From positions 20,273 to 84,272 of the forward strand of contig JBGAUE010000016.1 of the NCBI GenBank assembly GCA_044228795.1: a stretch of 64,000 nt of DNA, in the 5' to 3' direction. The DNA comes from M0108 sp044228795. GTDB lineage: Bacteria > Pseudomonadota > Gammaproteobacteria > Chromatiales > Chromatiaceae. Positions 24,962 to 33,467 of the stretch are shown piece after piece (positions within the stretch are counted from its first letter, which is position 1; each line of letters opens with the position of its first letter). The notes below the pieces were generated by a model. That model ran no database searches, was not told the origin of the DNA, and saw only the letters and a program-made list of their open reading frames with translations. The translations under genes and the position numbers were made by a program.

Positions 24962-25639
24962 TCAGCCCGGCAGCCGGCCCGAGACCGCCAGATGGCGGTC
25001 GCTCACCACCGCCACTGTCAAACCCTCTAGGCCGGCCTCGGTCAACTGGGCCTGGACCTCGGCGGGTTCAAAGGCGGCGAAGAGGGAGGCGCGGTAGTCG
25101 TCCTGGAGCATCTCCGGCTCCTCGCCAACATAGGTTACCACCAGTGATTCAGCCCAACCAGGAGAGGGCGGGCGCATCAGATCCATGACCAGGACGAGGG
25201 CCCCAGGCCGGCCGGAGGTGCGCAGGGTACGCCACAGGACTTGGGGGTCGGGGAGGTGATGCAAGAGGCTGTTGGACATCACCAGGTCGTAGGCCCCACC
25301 AGTCAACTGGGGCGAGGGCAGAACCTCCTGGAGCAAACGGCAGCGCCGGGCGACTCCCGGGAGGGCGTCGAGGGCGGTCTGAGCACTCGCCAGCATGGGG
25401 GCCGAGCCGTCCAGGGCATCGCAGCGAGCCCCCGGCCAGGCCTTGAGAAAGCGGATGCTGATATTCCCCGGCCCGCAACCCAGGTCCAGGGCCTGCTTGC
25501 CCTCCAGATTTCCGGGATTGAGGTCGCGCAACAGGTCCAGAAAGAGGCGGTGGGCGTCCGAGAAATCCGCCTGGGCGTAGGCCAGGGCCAGGGACTGGGC
25601 CGCGTCCGCCCTGAGTTCGGGTTTTGGACGACGCCTCAT
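24962..25639 (-). CDS. Class I SAM-dependent methyltransferase between lysA and dapF
   Basis: 225 residues with motif I ALDLGCGPGNISIRFL, DALDGSAPML and the motif IV region YDLVMSNSLLHHLPDP; followed by VLVMDLMRPPS. Substrate unknown; the pattern is that of small-molecule methyltransferases similar to the UbiE/TehB group. ATG 25639 starts 10 bases after the lysA stop, and the gene ends 8 bases before dapF, so it is part of the lysA-dapF transcript. The upstream open extension overlaps lysA and is not used. This gene is not part of the classical E. coli order. Confidence 0.82.
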   Translation of the reverse strand: MRRRPKPELRADAAQSLALAYAQADFSDAHRLFLDLLRDLNPGNLEGKQALDLGCGPGNISIRFLKAWPGARCDALDGSAPMLASAQTALDALPGVARRCRLLQEVLPSPQLTGGAYDLVMSNSLLHHLPDPQVLWRTLRTSGRPGALVLVMDLMRPPSPGWAESLVVTYVGEEPEMLQDDYRASLFAAFEPAEVQAQLTEAGLEGLTVAVVSDRHLAVSGRLPG

Positions 25640-25649
25640 GTCAGGTGGT

Positions 25650-26897
25650 TCATGGGAGGCGCCTCTCTCCGGCGAAGAGGGATGCGACCGTCTCCCGGGG
25701 GCGGACCAGATGGATGTTGGCGCCATCCACCATGACCTCAGGGGGCCGGGGACGGCTGTTGTAATTGGAACTCATGGTGAAGCCGTAGGCACCGCTGCCG
25801 CGCACGGCCAGGAGATCGCCGGGGGCGAGGGCCAGATCGCGGGCCTTGCCGATGAAGTCGCCGGTCTCGCACACGGGTCCCACCAGATCATAAAGGGCTC
25901 GTTCGCCACCCTCGTGGCGCTCGGTGGGGATGATGTCCTGGACCGCTTGGTAGAGGGCGGGGCGTACCAGATCGTTCATGGCGGCGTCCACGATGGCGAA
26001 GGACTTCTGGCCGTTGTCCTTAAGCAATTCCACCCGCGTTAGCAGGATGCCGGCGTTACCGGCGATGGCGCGGCCGGGTTCCAGCAAAATTTCGTAATGA
26101 CGCCCTTCCAGGAACTGGTCCAGGGCCTGGGCATAGTCGGCGGGCTCTGGTGGCGTTTCATGGGTGTAGCGGATTCCTAGGCCGCCGCCCAGATCCAGGT
26201 GATGGATGGGGATGCCAAACCGTTCCAGCCGATCCGCCAGTTCCAGCACCCGTGACAGGGCGTCGAGAAAGGGCGACAGCTCGGTAAGCTGGGAACCGAT
26301 GTGGCAGTCGATCCCGGTGACACGCAGGTGGGGGCTCGCGGCGGCGCGCTCATAGACCTGGTCAGCGGCATGGATGTCGATGCCGAACTTGTTCTCACGC
26401 AGACCGGTGGAGATATAAGGGTGAGTACCGGCATCGACGTCCGGGTTGACGCGGATGGACACCGGGGCGACGACACCCAAGGCGCTGGCGACCCCTTCCA
26501 GGCGCTCAAGTTCGGCCTCGGATTCCAGGTTAAAGCAACGGATTCCGACCTCCAGGGCCCGGCGCATCTCGTCCAGGCGTTTGCCGACGCCGGAGAAGAT
26601 TACCCGACCCGGATCGCCGCCCGCCGCTAGCACCCGCTCCAGTTCCCCACCTGAGACGATATCGAAACCGGACCCCAGACGCGCGAGCACATCCAGTACG
26701 GCCAGGTTGGAGTTCGCCTTGACCGCAAAGCAGATCAGGTGGGGGTGATGACCGAAGGCGGTGTCGAAGGCCCGCCAGTGGCGCTCCAGCGTGGCACGGG
26801 AGTACACATAACAGGGAGTGCCGAAGCGCTCGGCGATGTGGCTGACCGGCACCTCCTCGGCATGGAGACGATGTTCCCGGTACTGAAAATGATCCAT
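25650..26897 (-). CDS. lysA: Diaminopimelate decarboxylase LysA
   Basis: PLP-dependent fold III decarboxylase making L-lysine from meso-diaminopimelate. PLP lysine in ICFAVKANSN, glycine loop DLGGGLGIRY, LEPGRAIAGNAG, GPVCETGDFIGK with the active-site cysteine, and the C-terminal GAYGFTMSSNYNSRPRP. 415 residues, as usual. ATG 26897, 11 bases after lptM. No lysine riboswitch-like leader is visible because lptM is directly upstream. Confidence 0.96.
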   Translation of the reverse strand: MDHFQYREHRLHAEEVPVSHIAERFGTPCYVYSRATLERHWRAFDTAFGHHPHLICFAVKANSNLAVLDVLARLGSGFDIVSGGELERVLAAGGDPGRVIFSGVGKRLDEMRRALEVGIRCFNLESEAELERLEGVASALGVVAPVSIRVNPDVDAGTHPYISTGLRENKFGIDIHAADQVYERAAASPHLRVTGIDCHIGSQLTELSPFLDALSRVLELADRLERFGIPIHHLDLGGGLGIRYTHETPPEPADYAQALDQFLEGRHYEILLEPGRAIAGNAGILLTRVELLKDNGQKSFAIVDAAMNDLVRPALYQAVQDIIPTERHEGGERALYDLVGPVCETGDFIGKARDLALAPGDLLAVRGSGAYGFTMSSNYNSRPRPPEVMVDGANIHLVRPRETVASLFAGERRLP

Positions 26898-26908
26898 GGG
26901 CGGGCTTC

Positions 26909-27124
26909 CTAGCGGACGGGTGGCGGCGAGGCTTCCGGGCCGGGAATCTCGGGGGCCTGGTCTTGCTGGGGTGATGGCGCCGGGGATTGCCGGGGGGCTC
27001 CCGGCTTCCCGCCCTGTTCATCGGGCAGGACCAAGGGTCCTTTCTGACCGCAGGCGGCTATCATCTGGCTGATACCCAGAATGGCCACAAGGATGATAAA
27101 GAGTTGGCGTGCCCAGCAAAGCAT
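26909..27124 (-). CDS. lptM: Small outer-membrane lipoprotein LptM (YifL)
   Basis: 71 residues: hydrophobic signal FIILVAILGISQMIAA followed by the lipobox cysteine and the LptM signature CGQKGPLVLP, then a proline-rich, disordered tail. LptM joins the LptDE LPS translocon and helps its disulfide maturation in E. coli. Position directly upstream of lysA is the conserved one. The tail is longer than in E. coli and of low complexity. Confidence 0.9.
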   Translation of the reverse strand: MLCWARQLFIILVAILGISQMIAACGQKGPLVLPDEQGGKPGAPRQSPAPSPQQDQAPEIPGPEASPPPVR

Positions 27125-27191
27125 TGGTAGAGATTCCGGAGAGAAGGGGGCTTAGATGGCAATAAGGGGGTGGGGTAGGGTGATTTGGCGA

Positions 27192-27581
27192 CTAGGGCTT
27201 GGGCGCTTCGGCCCCCGAGCGCCCGGTGGCTTTGATCACCAGGGGCGGGGCCTGGCGGCGCTTACCCATGAGATGGTAAAGGCTGAGGATGGGGTGACGG
27301 AACAACATGCGTGGCCCCGCGTAGCGCATGACATCCCTGACCCGTTCCCGCTGGCTGGCACTGTAGCAATGGACCAGGCAATTACTACAGGCGGGCTTCT
27401 CCTCGCCAAAGGGACAGGTGGCGAGCCGCCGGCTGGCATAACCCAGCAAGTGGGAGCAGTCGTCGCAACAGCCGCTCCGGGTACCGTGGTGATCGCGACA
27501 ATAGAGGGCCAGCATGGCGGCCATGGTCGCCCGTTCACGGGCCAGGCGCGGACCCAGGTCCTGGGCCTGGCCTGCCGTCAT
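27192..27581 (-). CDS. YgbA-like 'nitrous oxide-stimulated promoter' family protein
   Basis: 129 residues with a cysteine-rich centre: CRDHHGTRSGCCDDCSHLLGYASRRLATCPFGEEKPACSNCLVHCY, whose pattern (here cited in part: CPFGEEKPACSNC) is typical of the YgbA family, probably a metal- or cluster-binding small protein. In E. coli ygbA is NO-induced through NsrR and helps recovery from nitrosative stress. Start ATG overlaps the SPOR protein stop as ATGA, so the two are cotranscribed. Confidence 0.8.
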   Translation of the reverse strand: MTAGQAQDLGPRLARERATMAAMLALYCRDHHGTRSGCCDDCSHLLGYASRRLATCPFGEEKPACSNCLVHCYSASQRERVRDVMRYAGPRMLFRHPILSLYHLMGKRRQAPPLVIKATGRSGAEAPKP

Positions 27582-28780
27582 GGGGCGCGGTCCAGGACCT
27601 GAAGCTGGGTTCCGGGGTCCAGTTGGCGAATGATGGGCTTGAGAGCGGCGAGTTCCGCTGGTAAGGCGGCCTTGGCCTCGGTGGCGGCGGCCTGGTCCTT
27701 GTAGAGACTGTAGATCAGGGCATACCAGGGCTTGCCGCGCGGGTTTTCCTCGAGGTAATAGATGCGGGTAGGCAAGTCCGCACGCTTGGCGAAGCGGTGC
27801 ACGTCATCCAGGTTCTTGAAGCTGATGAGTTGCAGGGCCTGTGGCTGATCGCCAACGGTGATCATGCCATCAACCAGGGTGGGCGTGGTCTCGGGCGTGG
27901 ACGTAGGGGCCGACTCGGCCGTGGGGGTCGCTACCTCCGCCGTTTCGGTGGGTTTGGCGGGGGTATCATTGGGGGTCCAGGATTTCTGCTCCAGGGGCAG
28001 GTTGGCGGAGGCCAGGGTGTTCGCCAAGCTGTCACGCAGCAGCAGCATGTCCTTGCCAAGCCGTTCCTGGGCCTTTTGAATCTCTTCAATCCTGGCGATA
28101 AGGTCGGCGTCTGCGGCCTGGCGTTCCTCGGTTTCCTTAGCCATGGCGTCCGGCTTCGCCGGTGATTGCGCGGGGTGGCTGGCGAGGGTCTCCTCCAATC
28201 CTTTCAACCGATCCGCGAGATCAGTGACGCCGGACTGGCGCTCATCAACCTTGGTCTCCAAATCTCCGGACAGGCGCGTGACGGCCTGATCGAGCTCGCC
28301 GAGACGTTCGTCCAGCGGGGCTGTGTCGATTCTGGAGAGGCGGGCAACCGCCTCCTGGATGCCATTCAATTGGGCGCTAACCTCGGCGTCGCCGGTATTG
28401 ATTTGGAAGAGACCCAGGATTGCCGCGCCAACCGAGACGAGGAAGGCAAACAGGACGAAGGTGGTCGTCACCAGCCCCCGGCGGCGAATTTCCTCCTCGA
28501 TGTCGTCTCGCTGGGCGTCCAGGGCGCGCCTGACTTCCGTCGCTGTCCGGCGGCGATCGTCGTCCACGTCGGCGATGCGCCCAATCAGGGCAACTTCGAT
28601 GTCACGCAGCTTGTCGGCTTGGGCCTCCAGCGCATTGTTCAGAGCCGTCAGCCGGTCACCACTGTCCGTTGCTGCATCTTGGCCCGGCCGCTCAGGAGCC
28701 AGGGTGTTTGGGCCCGCCTTTGGGGTAACCGGGGTCATATCTGGCTTGGCCTGGTTTGCGGGGGAAGGTGCATTTTCCAT
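27578..28780 (-). CDS. Single-pass membrane protein with coiled coil and C-terminal SPOR domain
   Basis: 400 residues from ATG 28780 (TTG 28822 would add 14). A cytoplasmic N-terminal part with heptad-like charged repeats (ALNNALEAQADKLRDIEVAL) is followed by one transmembrane helix (TFVLFAFLVSVGAAILGLF, about residue 105-125), long coiled coils, a Thr/Pro/Ala-rich linker, and a C-terminal SPOR fold (ALQLISFKNLDDVHRFAKRA ... TRIYYLEENPRGKPWYALIY). SPOR domains bind denuded peptidoglycan at the septum, so this is probably a division- or envelope-associated protein resembling DamX. The region upstream (28781-28886) is short and without features. Confidence 0.82.
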   Translation of the reverse strand: MENAPSPANQAKPDMTPVTPKAGPNTLAPERPGQDAATDSGDRLTALNNALEAQADKLRDIEVALIGRIADVDDDRRRTATEVRRALDAQRDDIEEEIRRRGLVTTTFVLFAFLVSVGAAILGLFQINTGDAEVSAQLNGIQEAVARLSRIDTAPLDERLGELDQAVTRLSGDLETKVDERQSGVTDLADRLKGLEETLASHPAQSPAKPDAMAKETEERQAADADLIARIEEIQKAQERLGKDMLLLRDSLANTLASANLPLEQKSWTPNDTPAKPTETAEVATPTAESAPTSTPETTPTLVDGMITVGDQPQALQLISFKNLDDVHRFAKRADLPTRIYYLEENPRGKPWYALIYSLYKDQAAATEAKAALPAELAALKPIIRQLDPGTQLQVLDRAP

Positions 28781-28886
28781 GTGATCGGCGGCTCCCGTGG
28801 TGGGTCTTGTGAGATCTGTCAATGATCCCCCAGCCGGGGGCGGATTCCAAGCGGTAACCGTATCCTGGCGCGGTTTCCAGTGGGAA

Positions 28887-29210
28887 TCAGTTATCCCACA
28901 TCACGTTTTTGCCCCGTGCCGCCGCCTGGGTCAGCAGATCGATCAGAGGCAAGGCACGATTTGCCAGGCTGACATGCTGTCCTTTGTCATCGCTGTCCTG
29001 GCCGCCTTGGGATGCTGGGTCCAGGGCTATGTCCGGATGCGCCGCTACCGCCGACTTCAAACGTTCCAGTGCCTGAGGAATATCCACGGCCAATAAAGCC
29101 CCGGGTATCCTGCCACTTTGCCCCATGAGCTGGAGTAAAGTCAGGGCTACGTCGCCAAACATGATGATGTCGGCATGGGCATCGGTTTTGAATGTGACCA
29201 GCATGGGCAT
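28887..29210 (-). CDS. DUF1840 family protein
   Basis: 107 residues with the family opening MLVTFKTDAHADIIMFGDVA and the terminal PLIDLLTQAAARGKNVMW. It is a small cytoplasmic protein with no established role, common in beta- and gammaproteobacteria. ATG 29210 (or ATG 29204). It stands alone between the SPOR gene and the divergent secreted protein. Confidence 0.85.
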   Translation of the reverse strand: MPMLVTFKTDAHADIIMFGDVALTLLQLMGQSGRIPGALLAVDIPQALERLKSAVAAHPDIALDPASQGGQDSDDKGQHVSLANRALPLIDLLTQAAARGKNVMWDN

Positions 29211-29385
29211 TTCCTCGTCGCGGTGATGGGGCGGTCGAGTGACCGATGAGAACGGGTTGTCAACGGCGATATTATCCGCGACCCTGGCTCTAGCCGGTAT
29301 AAAATCCTGTCATCCCTGCAGCCTGAACTGGGGGTCTCTCACTCCGATCCCCCCATCCGCCCTTGAACTCATTCCGGAAGCGCCT

Positions 29386-30933
29386 ATGAAAAACTCCCAT
29401 CTACTCCTGCCCGCCCTCGTTGTTCTTGGCCTCCTGCTGGGCCCGACCTCAGTACTGGCGGATATCCCGGCCACGCCCGTGATGACCCTTTACAAATTTA
29501 ATGGCCCCAGGACAACCCCTTATTATGACGTGGACGATTTCGCCAAGCGCGGCCCCCAGTCCCCGGCGGGCCAACTCACTCAGGGCAGTTCCATCATCCC
29601 CTGCCTGGTGATCCGCAATGGTGAGCCTCTGACGGATGCAGGCGGGACGCCTTACGTCGGCTTCGAGGTGGTCGTTGACACCGCTAAGGCTGGGCCCGAT
29701 GCGTCCGAAAAATTCAAAAAGACCCTGGCCGATCGCAAGGGTCTGAGGGTCGAGAATCACCACTGCTCCCCTGGGGTCAGGCGGGTCATTAGCGTCCGCG
29801 ACTTTTATGCCATGAGCAAGGCCCCGGCCTTCGACCCGCCCAGGACCGGCAAGGGCCAGCAATCCGAGGGCAGCAGCACCCTGGACCGACTGGTGAGGGG
29901 CTTCCATAACTCCCCCCAATGCGAACAGGTCAACGACGACCTGGTGGGTCGCCGGGACGCCCTGGCGCAGGCTTGGGACAGCTACATCGCCGCCAACAAG
30001 GGCCGGGCCTCGGCCGGGGATCTCAATCGCGCCAAGCACCTGGATTACGTCATGCGCACCGCCCTCTTCGAGGGCCACCTCGGCCGGGGCTGTAACGCCT
30101 ATGGCGCCTGTGAGCGCAATATCATTGCCCTTTCCATCCGTAACCGCGCCGTCGGCAACTGCCGGGCCGGTCAGGGCTGCCGTCAAACCGGCGATTTCCA
30201 GGGCGCCTCCTCCGCCGTGGCCCAGTACAACATTTGGGATGAGTATCTGACCCAGGTCTCAGGCCTTACCTCCTGCTACCTGCGGGATGATCTCGGCAGC
30301 ACTGGCAACGCCCGCAGCAGCGACCATTACGACAAGCTCCAGGCCATGTATGCCCAGAGCGTTGGCGACATCGAGCGCATCATGTTTGGGGACGAACAGG
30401 AGTTGCGTAACCTCTTCCCCGGCAATTCCGTCCGGGATATCACGGGCCTGCGCAATTACTATCACGCCCCCGCCATGGGTAAGTGTTTCCCCAATCACAA
30501 GGGGGTCGAATACATGTCCGGCGCCATCGCCCGCAAGGGCGGTGATTTTGCGCTCATTGCCAACACCCGTATCCAAATCGATGGCAAGGAGGGCGACGGC
30601 TACCGCTTCCGCGAGTTCCTCGTCACCGAGGACGAGGATGCCGACCGTATCCGCCTCGAGGACAACTTCCCCGGCTTCAGGGTTGATGGTCACAAGGTCA
30701 GCGGTAAGCCCCCGGCCTCCTGTCCCCCCTATGGCATCCCCGCGGGCTGCCGCCTCGACAAGATTGGCCGCTATCGCAAGGTGCCCTCCTGGCTTGCCCA
30801 GGGTAAGCCTCTGGAACTCAAATGCCAGATCAAGGAGCGTGGCGAAAGCTGTAAGTCGGCCCCCACCACCAAATCCGTGAGCGTCGGCGGTCTGTGCGAT
30901 ACCCAGATGCGGCCGGTGGCGCATATCGACTAG
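29386..30933 (+). CDS. Secreted protein of unknown family
   Basis: 515 residues with a clear Sec signal peptide (MKNSHLLLPALVVLGLLLGP, cleavage probably after VLA before DIPATP). The mature part has about 20 cysteines, many paired at close range (GRGCNAYGACERN, NCRAGQGCRQ, ASCPPYGIPAGCR), which suggests a disulfide-stabilised periplasmic or exported protein. No catalytic motif is recognised. ATG 29386 is preceded by GGAAG; the longer frame (from 29239) lacks a signal peptide at its start. Downstream and upstream genes give no functional clue. Confidence 0.75.
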   Translation: MKNSHLLLPALVVLGLLLGPTSVLADIPATPVMTLYKFNGPRTTPYYDVDDFAKRGPQSPAGQLTQGSSIIPCLVIRNGEPLTDAGGTPYVGFEVVVDTAKAGPDASEKFKKTLADRKGLRVENHHCSPGVRRVISVRDFYAMSKAPAFDPPRTGKGQQSEGSSTLDRLVRGFHNSPQCEQVNDDLVGRRDALAQAWDSYIAANKGRASAGDLNRAKHLDYVMRTALFEGHLGRGCNAYGACERNIIALSIRNRAVGNCRAGQGCRQTGDFQGASSAVAQYNIWDEYLTQVSGLTSCYLRDDLGSTGNARSSDHYDKLQAMYAQSVGDIERIMFGDEQELRNLFPGNSVRDITGLRNYYHAPAMGKCFPNHKGVEYMSGAIARKGGDFALIANTRIQIDGKEGDGYRFREFLVTEDEDADRIRLEDNFPGFRVDGHKVSGKPPASCPPYGIPAGCRLDKIGRYRKVPSWLAQGKPLELKCQIKERGESCKSAPTTKSVSVGGLCDTQMRPVAHID

Positions 30934-31077
30934 GCGACCCCTATGCAAGCGAGGCAAGGATGCCCTTTCAGACAAAGTTGATTGGACCTTGGGATGTTAG
31001 GCGTGAAGACCCATGAGAGTGCTAACTTCTGAAAGTCACAATTCTGGGTGCCTTTACCGCCACTGGGGGAGGGCGCC

Positions 31078-31608
31078 ATGATGACGACCTATGACCTGTA
31101 TTTTTCAGGAGACTTGCGGCCTGGGGTAGATCCCGTGGTGGCGAGGGCGCGGATTCAGGGGCTGTTCAAGCTATCTGACGAAGTGGCGACGCGGCTTTTC
31201 AGTGGGCGGACGGTGGCCCTGAAGCGGGGACTGGATTTAGCTCGGGCAGAGCGGTTGCGCCAGGTCTTTCTGGAGGTGGGGGCGCTAGTACAGCTAGTGG
31301 AACAGCTACCGGAAGTGGTCCCGGTGGCCGTGGGCATCGCCGTCCCGGCGGTTGTGGCCGCAGAGAGGGCGGCCTTGAAGCCCGATTGGGCCCTGGCGCC
31401 GAGGGATGGCCGGCCGCTGGAGCTGGACCCTGGTCATGAGCCACCGCCGGTGGACATCAGCCGCATGAGTCTGATCCCGGCCCAGGATTGGAGTCTGGCG
31501 GATTGTGATCAGGGAGTTGACCCGGTGGTAGTTCCGGATACCAGTCATTTGCGGATTCTGGCGCCGGAGCCGATGGTGGGTCGGGCCGAAGTGCAGGGCG
31601 ACATGTGA
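31078..31608 (+). CDS. Hypothetical protein with an N-terminal alpha/beta regulatory-like module
   Basis: 176 residues. The first 80 (YDLYFSGDLRPGVDPVVARA ... LFSGRTVALKRGLDLARAER) have the pattern of a small conserved module found in gammaproteobacterial proteins of unknown role, where a basic VALKRGL strand precedes a helix and 'GALVQLVE' strand. The remainder is Pro/Asp-rich and probably disordered. No transmembrane segment. A strong ribosome site (GGGGGAGGG, 31066-31073) precedes ATG 31078; ATG 31081 is equally possible. The 144 bases upstream hold nothing obvious. Confidence 0.6.
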   Translation: MMTTYDLYFSGDLRPGVDPVVARARIQGLFKLSDEVATRLFSGRTVALKRGLDLARAERLRQVFLEVGALVQLVEQLPEVVPVAVGIAVPAVVAAERAALKPDWALAPRDGRPLELDPGHEPPPVDISRMSLIPAQDWSLADCDQGVDPVVVPDTSHLRILAPEPMVGRAEVQGDM

Positions 31609-31704
31609 CAGGATTTAGGTCCGAGTGGCTCGGGAGCGGGGCGGCCCGTTGGTGTTTTTTTGCGTCAATCAAGATCATTTTTCCTGTGGGGCTAGGATGG
31701 ATTT

Positions 31705-32916
31705 ATGAGTGAGGCTTTCGAGCATATCGTCGTTGGCGGCGGCATCAGCGGCCTGGGACTGGCCCATGGGGCGGCACGCCGGGGTATCCAGACCCTGGTC
31801 CTGGAGGCGGACGAGCGGGTCGGCGGTTGTATCAACAGCCTGGGCTTTCCGGATTGTGGTGGTTACTGGGTGGAGGCGGGGACCCACACCTGTTACAACA
31901 GCTACGGCCATCTACTCGATATTCTTGGCGATTTAGGGATGATGGCACGCCTCACCCCCAAGGCTAAGGTCAGTTTTTCCCTGTGGCGGGATGGTAAGCG
32001 CCAGTCCATTATGTCGGCCCTTCACCCCTGGGAACTGCTCCTGTCAGTATCCCGACTTTTTACCGCCAAAAGGGCTGGCATGAGTGTCCGGGACTACTAT
32101 GCCGCTGGCCTCGGAGCTGCCAATTACCGTGATCTCTTTGGCCCGGCCTTCAGTGCCGTCATTTGTCAGGAGGCGGATGATTTTCCGGCGGATCTGCTGT
32201 TCCGCCGCAAGCCTAGACGCAAGGAGGTCCTGCGCAGTTTTACCCTACCCCAGGGTTTGTCCGAGATCCCCCTGGCCATAGCCGGCCAGCCGGGGTTGAC
32301 GTTGAGAACCGGGCAAACCCTGAAGGAAGTCCGGCGCGAGGGGAAGGGCTTTCGGTTGCTGATGGCCGATGGGGAGGAGTTGAGCTGCGCCGCCCTGAGT
32401 CTGGCGACACCGCCGGATGTGGCGGCGCGGTTGTTGGATGCCCCCGCCGGTCCGGTGGTTGACCAACGGGCGGTGATGGCCATCAAGGGGATCGGGATGC
32501 GGGAGATCGAGTCCCTGGTCTTGTGTGTTTCCGCTCAGGCTTTGGGGCATCTGCCGCCCACTGCCGGATTCATCGCCGTGGATGACGCCTTCAATGCCAT
32601 GGTATCCCGGGATTATCTGGCTGATGGCTCCTACCGTGGCTTTAGTTTCCACTTCCGGCCTGGCGACTTGACTCCGGAAGACCAGCAGAAGAGGGCTTGC
32701 GCCGCGCTGGGAATAGCACCGGCGGCCATCGCCGGTCTGGCGCGAGTACACAACCGGCTGCCGGCCTTGCGGGTAGGGCATGGGGAGCGGGTCGCGCGCA
32801 TCGACACCGCCCTAGCGGGCACCCGGCTGGGAATTACGGGTAACTGGTTTCAGGGGGTCTCGGTTGAGGACTGCCTGACACGAAGCCATCAGGAGTGCGA
32901 ACGCCTGTTCGCGTAA
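31705..32916 (+). CDS. FAD-dependent protoporphyrinogen oxidase-like protein
   Basis: 403-residue flavoprotein of the amine oxidase / protoporphyrinogen oxidase superfamily: N-terminal FAD motif HIVVGGGISGLGLAHGAARRG, followed by LEADERVGGCINS and a C-terminal FAD segment LGITGNWFQGVSVEDC. It resembles HemY/HemG-type oxidases and related desaturases. Whether it acts in heme or bacteriochlorophyll synthesis is not shown by its neighbours. ATG 31705 has GGAT upstream (AGGATGG). creA follows after 29 bases. Confidence 0.75.
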   Translation: MSEAFEHIVVGGGISGLGLAHGAARRGIQTLVLEADERVGGCINSLGFPDCGGYWVEAGTHTCYNSYGHLLDILGDLGMMARLTPKAKVSFSLWRDGKRQSIMSALHPWELLLSVSRLFTAKRAGMSVRDYYAAGLGAANYRDLFGPAFSAVICQEADDFPADLLFRRKPRRKEVLRSFTLPQGLSEIPLAIAGQPGLTLRTGQTLKEVRREGKGFRLLMADGEELSCAALSLATPPDVAARLLDAPAGPVVDQRAVMAIKGIGMREIESLVLCVSAQALGHLPPTAGFIAVDDAFNAMVSRDYLADGSYRGFSFHFRPGDLTPEDQQKRACAALGIAPAAIAGLARVHNRLPALRVGHGERVARIDTALAGTRLGITGNWFQGVSVEDCLTRSHQECERLFA

Positions 32917-32945
32917 TAGTTAAATTATTATTAGGAATCAAAGGT

Positions 32946-33440
32946 ATGTATAAGTTGATCCTGGTTTTTGGCCTGGTCGCCGGCCTCATAGCCGGTCAGG
33001 CCTTGGGGGGCGAGGAGATCGGCAGCGTCAGCACCCGCTTCAAGATGTTGGGCCCCAATGACAAGATCGTGGTCGAGGTCTTCGATGATGAGGACGTGCC
33101 GGGGGTGGCCTGTTATCTGAGTCGGGCCAAGACGGGTGGCATCTCGGGGGCCGTGGGCGTTGCCGAGGATACTGCCGACGCCTCCATCGCCTGTCGCCAG
33201 ATTGGACCGATCAAGCTCGGAGAGGCGATCCGCTTGGGGCAGATGGACGGGGACGAGGTCTTCAAGAAACGCACCTCCCTCGTCTTCAAGTCTATGCAGG
33301 TGGTGCGATTCTTTGATGCCAAACGCCAGGTGCTGGTCTATCTGACCTACAGCGACCGCATCATCGAGGGTTCACCCAAGAACAGTATCTCGGTGGTGCC
33401 GATCCAGCCCTGGCCGGGGGCCGTCACGGGCGGGAATTGA
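32946..33440 (+). CDS. creA: CreA family periplasmic protein
   Basis: 164 residues: signal peptide YKLILVFGLVAGLIAGQALG, then the CreA core EEIGSVSTRFKMLGPNDKIV, VPGVACYLSRAKTGGISGAVG, ASIACRQIGPI and the end VLVYLTYSDRIIEGSPKNSI. CreA is widely conserved in proteobacteria with unknown function. ATG 32946 is chosen because it places the signal peptide at the N-terminus. It converges on proB. Confidence 0.9.
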   Translation: MYKLILVFGLVAGLIAGQALGGEEIGSVSTRFKMLGPNDKIVVEVFDDEDVPGVACYLSRAKTGGISGAVGVAEDTADASIACRQIGPIKLGEAIRLGQMDGDEVFKKRTSLVFKSMQVVRFFDAKRQVLVYLTYSDRIIEGSPKNSISVVPIQPWPGAVTGGN

Positions 33441-33467
33441 GCCCCGAATCCTTCGGACCAGGGCGCC

